Positions 38,285-42,648 of a DNA stretch of 42,648 nucleotides are shown in pieces; positions within the stretch are counted from its first letter, which is position 1, and each line of letters starts with the position of its first letter. This DNA comes from Phenylobacterium sp. (GTDB lineage Bacteria > Pseudomonadota > Alphaproteobacteria > Caulobacterales > Caulobacteraceae). The notes under the pieces are model-generated. The model was not told where the DNA came from. It did not search any database and saw nothing but the letters and a program-made list of their open reading frames with translations. The stretch is taken from assembly GCF_019636135.1 (NCBI RefSeq), contig NZ_JAHBYD010000037.1, positions 1 through 42,648 on the forward strand, written 5' to 3'. The position numbers and the translations under genes were made by a program.

Positions 38285-39325
38285 TCAGAGCAGGTTCGTC
38301 AGGCCCGCGCGGGCGGCTTTCAGGAAGACGCTCGGCAGGGCGTCGAGGTCGCGTCTCGGGCTCCAGATCACATCGTCGGCGTCGCCTTCGGCGCGCAGGA
38401 GCCGGAGCGTCAGGGTGAAGTGGGTGAAGCCGTGCTCGACTTCGCCGACGCCGCGCCAGGGCGCGTCGGCCGGGGCGGCGGCGAGGGCTTCGGCGTCGGT
38501 CCAGCGGGCGGCGCGCCACGCGCTGGTGGGGAGCGCCAGCATGCCGCCGAGCAGGCCCTGGGGCGGGCGGCGGACGAGGGCCACCTGGTCGCCGCGGGTC
38601 AGGACGTAGGCGACGCCGTGGCGGTGCGGGCGCTCGGCCTTGGCGGCCTTCCGCGGATAGGCCTCCGGCGCGCCGGTGGCGAGCCCGGCGCAGTGTTCGG
38701 CGATCGGGCAGCGGTCGCAGAGCGGCGCCTTGGGGCGGCAGACGGTGGCGCCGAGGTCCATCAGCGCCTGGGCCCAGTCGCCCGGGCGGTCGTCGCGCAC
38801 GAGGGCGGCGGCGAGGCGCTTCAGCTCGGGCTTGGCGTCGGGCAGCGGCTGTTCGACCGCGTAGAGCCGCGCCATCACCCGCTCGACGTTGCCGTCGACG
38901 ACGTTGGTGGGCCGGTCGAAGGCGATCGCGCCGACGGCGGCGGCGGTGTAGGGGCCGAGGCCCGGCAGGGTGCGCAGGCCTTCCTCGGTGTCGGGGAAGA
39001 CGCCGCCGTGATCGTGGGCGACGGCGCGGGCGCAGGCCAGGAGGTTGCGGGCGCGGGCGTAGTAGCCGAGGCCGGCCCAGGCGGCCATGACCTCGCCGTC
39101 GTCCTCACGGGCGAGGTCGGCGACGGTGGGCCAGCGGGCGGTGAACTTCAGGAAGTAGGGTGTCGCGTGCGGCACGGTGGTCTGCTGCAGCATCACCTCG
39201 GAGAGCCAGACCCGGTAGGGATCGGCGCGGACGCCCGCCGCATGGTCGCGCGGACCCACGCGCCAGGGCAGGGCGCGGGCGTTTTCGTCGTACCAGGCGA
39301 GGAGCTGTGCGCGGAGGGATGTCAC
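38285..39325 (-). CDS. mutY: A/G-specific adenine DNA glycosylase MutY
   Basis: The protein has 346 residues and removes adenine opposite 8-oxoguanine. WLSEVMLQQTTV carries catalytic Glu43. LPGLGPYTAAAVGAIAF is the helix-hairpin-helix, and NVVDGNVERV gives Asp144. Four cysteines with spacing Cys196-x6-Cys203-x2-Cys206-x5-Cys212 bind the [4Fe-4S] cluster. The C-terminal part, with VALVRRPPQGLLGGMLALPT and EVEHGFTHFTLTL, is the NUDIX-like domain that reads 8-oxoguanine. It is divergent from dciA with 45 bp between starts. Confidence 0.96.
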   Translation of the reverse strand: MTSLRAQLLAWYDENARALPWRVGPRDHAAGVRADPYRVWLSEVMLQQTTVPHATPYFLKFTARWPTVADLAREDDGEVMAAWAGLGYYARARNLLACARAVAHDHGGVFPDTEEGLRTLPGLGPYTAAAVGAIAFDRPTNVVDGNVERVMARLYAVEQPLPDAKPELKRLAAALVRDDRPGDWAQALMDLGATVCRPKAPLCDRCPIAEHCAGLATGAPEAYPRKAAKAERPHRHGVAYVLTRGDQVALVRRPPQGLLGGMLALPTSAWRAARWTDAEALAAAPADAPWRGVGEVEHGFTHFTLTLRLLRAEGDADDVIWSPRRDLDALPSVFLKAARAGLTNLL

Positions 39326-39370
39326 CCGACCCGCCTACCATCGGCCGGGGCGGCGCGGTAGGGTGGCGCC

Positions 39371-39904
39371 GTGTCCCGTCGGCAGCTCCCCACCCTCGAA
39401 GAAGCGCGCGCGATCCTGAGCGCCAAGCGCACGCGGCCGCAGCGGCGTCCGCCGCCGCCGGCGGGGCGGGCGCTGAACCGGTACGTCAAGGACCTGGACG
39501 GCAGGTTCGGGCAGGGGACCAACGCGCTCTCGGCCCGCTGGCGCGAGATCGTGGGGCCGGAGATCGCGCGGCGGACCGAGCCGGTGAAGCTGGTGAAGGG
39601 GCGCAACGGCGGCCCCTCGTCGCTGGAGATCCGGGTGGCGGGGCCGGCGGCGGCGATCATCCAGCACCAGGCCCACGCGGTGCTGGCGCGGGTGAACGTG
39701 TTCCTGGGCGCCGAGGCGGTCCAGAAGCTCAGGATCGTGCAAGGCCCGCTGCACCGGACGGAGCCCCCGCCCAAGCGCCGCCCTGCGCCGCTGGACGCGG
39801 CCAAGGAGGCGGAACTCGCGAAAAGCCTCGCCGACGCCCCCGACGGCAAGCTCAAGGACGCCCTGATGAAGCTCGGCCGCGGCGTCCTGAAGCGGTCCCG
39901 CTAG
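39371..39904 (+). CDS. dciA: DciA-like protein (DUF721)
   Basis: The protein has 177 residues from a GTG. After a basic, proline-rich N-terminus (RTRPQRRPPPPAGRALNRYV), the DUF721 domain includes LSARWREIVGPEIARRTEPV and LEIRVAGPAAAIIQHQAHAV with LARVNVFLGAEAVQKLRIVQ. A charged C-terminal tail follows. DciA is the helicase operator that helps load DnaB in bacteria without DnaC. Caulobacterales use DciA, which fits. The assignment rests on the domain only. Confidence 0.85.
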   Translation: MSRRQLPTLEEARAILSAKRTRPQRRPPPPAGRALNRYVKDLDGRFGQGTNALSARWREIVGPEIARRTEPVKLVKGRNGGPSSLEIRVAGPAAAIIQHQAHAVLARVNVFLGAEAVQKLRIVQGPLHRTEPPPKRRPAPLDAAKEAELAKSLADAPDGKLKDALMKLGRGVLKRSR

Positions 39905-39917
39905 CCGCCGCAGGCGC

Positions 39918-40010
39918 ATTCATTTTCACCACTAAGGTCACCAAGGATCACCAAGACGTCGCGACGGTCCCGGGCTCTTCGTGACCTTGGTGACCTTGGT
40001 GGTGAATGAA
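39918..40010. repeat. Long inverted repeat, 'CACGAA' family, copy 3
   Basis: The left arm (TTCATTTTCACCACTAAGGT...) and right arm (...ACCTTGGTGGTGAATGAA) pair over about 30 bp with a few mismatches and one small bulge. The gap dciA-dsbA (39905-40206) is co-directional, so this copy is an exception to the convergent-gap pattern. In the rest of the gap a TTGACT at 40087 is present without a convincing -10 box. Confidence 0.85.
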
Positions 40011-40206
40011 CGGCGCGCTGGCGCGCCACCCAGGCTGGAAGGCTCGCGCGACCGGCCAATTCGCCGCAGCGGTCGGTCCCGGCGAGTTGACTTAAAAGCG
40101 CCGCGGTTCCATCGGCAGCTAGCCTTGGGGGCGCGCTCGGAACGGGGCGCCTTGGGGCGCGCGGGAATCGCGCTTTAATCCTTCGTTCAGAGGCGCCGAA
40201 AAGGTC

Positions 40207-40833
40207 ATGATGTCGAACCTCACCCGCCGTTTCCTGATGGTCGCGGCCGCCGCGGGGGCGGCGCTCGCGCTGGCCGGCTGCAACCAGGGCGGCGGCGGCG
40301 CCGCTGCGACCGGCGACGCCATGTCGCTGGGCGACCCCAACGCCAAGGTGAAGATGGAGGAGTACGCCTCCACCACCTGCAGCCACTGCGGCCGGTTCAA
40401 CAACGACGTCTTCCCGCAGTTCAAGGCGAAGTACATCGACACCGGCAAGGTGTACTACACGTTCCATGAGTTCCTGACCCCGCCCGAGGCGGTGGCGGTG
40501 GCCGGCTTCCTGACCGCGCGCTGCGCCGGCAAGGACAAGTATTTCGCCGTCATCGACGCCCTCTTCCGCAGCCAGGAGGAGATGTTCGCGACGGGCGACG
40601 CGCGCGGCACGCTGCTCAAGGTCGCCCAGTCGGCGGGCATGAACGAGGAGCAGTTCAACAAGTGCGTCTCGGACGAGGCCGCCAACAAGGCGCTCGGCGA
40701 GCGGGTCGAGAAGGCCCAGAAGGATCGCGGGGTCTCTTCCACGCCCACCTTCTTCTTCAACGGCAAGAAGGCGAAGGAAGGCGAGATGACCCTGGAAGAG
40801 CTGGACGCCGCCGTGGCGGAGGCCTCGAAGTAG
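40207..40833 (+). CDS. DsbA-family thiol oxidoreductase, predicted Tat lipoprotein
   Basis: The protein has 208 residues. The N-terminus NLTRRFLMVAAAAGAALALA has a twin-arginine TRRFLM motif and a lipobox LAGC with Cys25. The active site is C58-S-H-C61 in a thioredoxin fold. VSSTPTFFFNGKKAKEG holds the cis-proline loop (TP). FLTARCAGKDKYF and FNKCVSDE carry extra cysteines as in the DsbA/ScsC-like family. It should form or shuffle disulfides in the periplasm, tethered to a membrane. The next gene, one base after its stop, is a paralogue. Confidence 0.9.
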   Translation: MMSNLTRRFLMVAAAAGAALALAGCNQGGGGAAATGDAMSLGDPNAKVKMEEYASTTCSHCGRFNNDVFPQFKAKYIDTGKVYYTFHEFLTPPEAVAVAGFLTARCAGKDKYFAVIDALFRSQEEMFATGDARGTLLKVAQSAGMNEEQFNKCVSDEAANKALGERVEKAQKDRGVSSTPTFFFNGKKAKEGEMTLEELDAAVAEASK

Positions 40834-40834
40834 C

Positions 40835-41503
40835 GTGGCCCGGCTCACCCGACGCGCCGCGATCCTGAGCGCCGCCGGCGGCGCGGCGGTCGCGGCTGCG
40901 CCGGCTCTGGCCGCGACGCCGCCTGCCAAGCCGTCGGCCAAGGCCGCCGTGTCGCGCTGGCCGGCCGCGCCGGGAGACATGAGCCTCGGCGACCCGCAGG
41001 CGCCGATCCACGTGGTGGAGTACCTGTCGCTGGCCTGTCCGCACTGCGCGCACTTCCACGCCGACGTCTTCCCGGCCTTCAAGGCCAAGTACATCGACAC
41101 CGGCCTCGTCTATTTCACGCTCCGCGAACTGCTGACCGCGCCGGCCCAGGTGGCGGCCGCGGGCTTCCTGATGGCGCGCTGCAAGGGCGACGCGACGACC
41201 TATTTCCGGATCGTCGACCAGGTGTTCAGGAGCCAGTCGCGCTGGCAGCAGGGCAACATCAAGCCGCTGTTCGTCGAGATCGCGAAGGGTAACGGCATGA
41301 CCGAGGCCCAGTTCGAGGCCTGCCTGGAGGACGAGAAGGGCAACGCCGCGCTCGAGGGCCGGCTGAAGTACGCCGTCGAGACCGACAAGGTGACGGGCAC
41401 GCCGACGTTCTTCGTGAACGGGACGATGCTGAACAACCAGGAGGTCCCCTCGCTGGCCGACCTCGACGCGGCGATCGCCAAGGCCGGGAAAGGGAAGCGC
41501 TAG
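40835..41503 (+). CDS. DsbA-family thiol oxidoreductase, second copy
   Basis: The protein has 222 residues from a GTG one base after the preceding stop. The signal RLTRRAAILSAAGGAAVAAA is of twin-arginine type and is cleaved after ALA, giving a soluble protein. The active site is C68-P-H-C71, and TGTPTFFVNGTMLN is the cis-proline loop. It shares much of its sequence with the first copy (DVFPAFKAKYIDTGLVYFTL against DVFPQFKAKYIDTGKVYYTF), so the pair is a tandem duplication with one lipid-anchored and one free form. smc follows after 4 bp. Confidence 0.9.
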   Translation: MARLTRRAAILSAAGGAAVAAAPALAATPPAKPSAKAAVSRWPAAPGDMSLGDPQAPIHVVEYLSLACPHCAHFHADVFPAFKAKYIDTGLVYFTLRELLTAPAQVAAAGFLMARCKGDATTYFRIVDQVFRSQSRWQQGNIKPLFVEIAKGNGMTEAQFEACLEDEKGNAALEGRLKYAVETDKVTGTPTFFVNGTMLNNQEVPSLADLDAAIAKAGKGKR

Positions 41504-41507
41504 CACG

Positions 41508-42648
41508 GTGCATTTCCAGCGGCTCAGGCTCGCGGGCTTCAAGTCCTTCGTCGATCCGACCGAGTTCCGGATCGAGCCGGGACTCACGGGCATCGTCGGG
41601 CCGAACGGCTGCGGGAAGTCGAACCTGCTGGAGGCGCTCCGCTGGGTGATGGGCGCCAATTCCGCCAAGGCGATGCGCGCCGGCGGCATGGACGACGTGA
41701 TCTTCGCCGGCGCCGCCAACCGGCCGGGGCGCAACCACGCCGAGGTCTCGCTCACCATCGACAACTCCGACCACCGCGCGCCGGCGGCGTTCAACGAGCA
41801 CCCGGTGCTGGAGATCGTGCGCCGGATCGACAAGGGCGCGGGCTCGACCTACCGCATCAACGGGCGCGAGGTGCGGGCGCGTGACGTGCAGCTCCTGTTC
41901 GCCGACGCCTCGACGGGGGCGAGCTCGCCGGCGCTGGTGCGCCAGGGGCAGATCTCGGAGCTGATCGCCGCCAAGCCGCAGAACCGGCGGCTGATCCTGG
42001 AAGAGGCGGCCGGCGTCTCGGGGCTGCATTCGCGGCGGCACGAGGCCGAGCTGCGGCTGCGGGCGGCCGAGGCGAACCTGACGCGGCTGGAGGACGTGGC
42101 GCGCGAGCTGGAGGCCAGCCACGGGCGGCTGAAGCGCGAGGCTCGCGCGGCCGAGCGGTACAGGAAGCTGTCGGCCGAGATCCGGGCGCTGCAGGGCGCG
42201 GTGCTCTACGCGAAGTGGGCCGAGGCGAAGGCGGCGGCCGAGCGGCTGCTGGACGAGGTGCGGCTGGCGGCGCGGGCGGTCGAGGAGACGGCGCGGGCGG
42301 CGGCGCAGGCCACGACGCGGGCGGCGGACGCGGAGGCGGCGCTGAAGCCGTTGCGCGAGGCCGAGACCATCGCGGCGGCCGTGCTCCACAAGCTGGCCAT
42401 CGACAAGGACCGGCTGGACCGCGAGGAGGAGGCGCACGCCGCCGAACTCGCCCGCCTGACCGGCGACGTCGAGCGCATCGACGCCGACCGCGCCCGCGAG
42501 GCGCACATCACCGAGGACGCCGATGCAGCCCTGAAGCGACTGACGGTCGACTTGGCGGCGCTGCAGGCCCAGATCGCCGCGGCGCCCGAACGTGGCCCGG
42601 AACTGGAGGCGGCGGCGAAGGCGGCCGAGGCGGCGCGGGCGGCGGCGG
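41508..42648 (+). CDS. smc: Chromosome segregation protein SMC, 3' truncated by the window
   Basis: The gene starts at a GTG and runs off the window end in frame (380 codons visible). VHFQRLRLAGFKSFVDPTEF is the usual SMC start, and GIVGPNGCGKSNLLEALRW holds the Walker A motif (about 31-38). GASSPALVRQGQISELIAAK and ILEEAAGVSGLHSRRHEAEL are the arginine finger and neighbouring head segments. After these begins the Glu/Ala/Arg-rich N-terminal coiled coil. SMC dimers with ScpAB compact and align chromosome arms. The hinge and the C-terminal head lie outside. Confidence 0.95.
   Translation, partial: MHFQRLRLAGFKSFVDPTEFRIEPGLTGIVGPNGCGKSNLLEALRWVMGANSAKAMRAGGMDDVIFAGAANRPGRNHAEVSLTIDNSDHRAPAAFNEHPVLEIVRRIDKGAGSTYRINGREVRARDVQLLFADASTGASSPALVRQGQISELIAAKPQNRRLILEEAAGVSGLHSRRHEAELRLRAAEANLTRLEDVARELEASHGRLKREARAAERYRKLSAEIRALQGAVLYAKWAEAKAAAERLLDEVRLAARAVEETARAAAQATTRAADAEAALKPLREAETIAAAVLHKLAIDKDRLDREEEAHAAELARLTGDVERIDADRAREAHITEDADAALKRLTVDLAALQAQIAAAPERGPELEAAAKAAEAARAAA

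Noticed and set aside
40087..40123. Promoter for the dsbA pair (TTGACT and GCTAGC)
   Set aside because: The spacing of 25 bp fits neither the usual nor the Caulobacter-type housekeeping promoter.

Overview
The window is about 42.6 kb of very GC-rich, gene-dense bacterial DNA. It most likely comes from the chromosome of an alphaproteobacterium of the Caulobacterales (Caulobacter/Phenylobacterium relatives). The main reasons are a CcrM-type GANTC methyltransferase with a CtrA-like half-site and three GANTC sites in its leader, the chromosomal order rnhB-ccrM...mutY-dciA-dsbA-dsbA-smc, a NodT-type outer-membrane factor, and palindromic intergenic repeats of the kind common in this class. I see no rRNA, tRNA, CRISPR array, prophage or insertion sequence. 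Genus is inference.

Layout. 1-2351: the 3' part of a NodT/TolC efflux channel, yqgE and a Prx5-like peroxiredoxin. 3026-8811: the most unusual part, two homologous three-gene sets facing each other tail to tail. Each set has a secreted protein like the N-terminal half of DUF4331, a lipoprotein like the C-terminal half, and a membrane-anchored TPR protein. The two lipoproteins are circular permutations of one another. 8969-14184: an AAG-type DNA glycosylase, an amidohydrolase, an acyl-CoA dehydrogenase, decayed YceI remnants and a Sua5/TsaC gene. 14482-15140: a VapBC module with a palindromic operator. 15207-22611: an FAD-linked oxidase, YaaA, a nitronate monooxygenase, a YbjN-like protein, a Band-7/NfeD pair, a secreted protein with five four-cysteine repeats and a DUF1330 protein.

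22841-27198 is a compact minus-strand operon (MDR oxidoreductase, feruloyl-CoA-synthase-like ligase, ThDP enzyme) that may process aromatic or 2-oxo acids. 27365-29750 holds a TPR/SLOG-like/cyclase-like fusion and a ParDE module. 29747-32958 holds dihydroorotase, a GT9 glycosyltransferase and YgfZ. 33140-35426 holds an alpha/beta hydrolase with the full set of fluoroacetate dehalogenase active-site residues, tag, a 38-residue lipoprotein and rnhB. 35744-42648 is a core block: ccrM, an MFS transporter, mutY, dciA, two tandem dsbA-like genes and the 5' part of smc.

A window-wide pattern: all six convergent gene pairs that do not overlap have a long inverted repeat in the gap between them. These repeats fall into at least four unrelated families. 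None of the eight divergent gaps has one, and the only other copies lie in two same-strand gaps.
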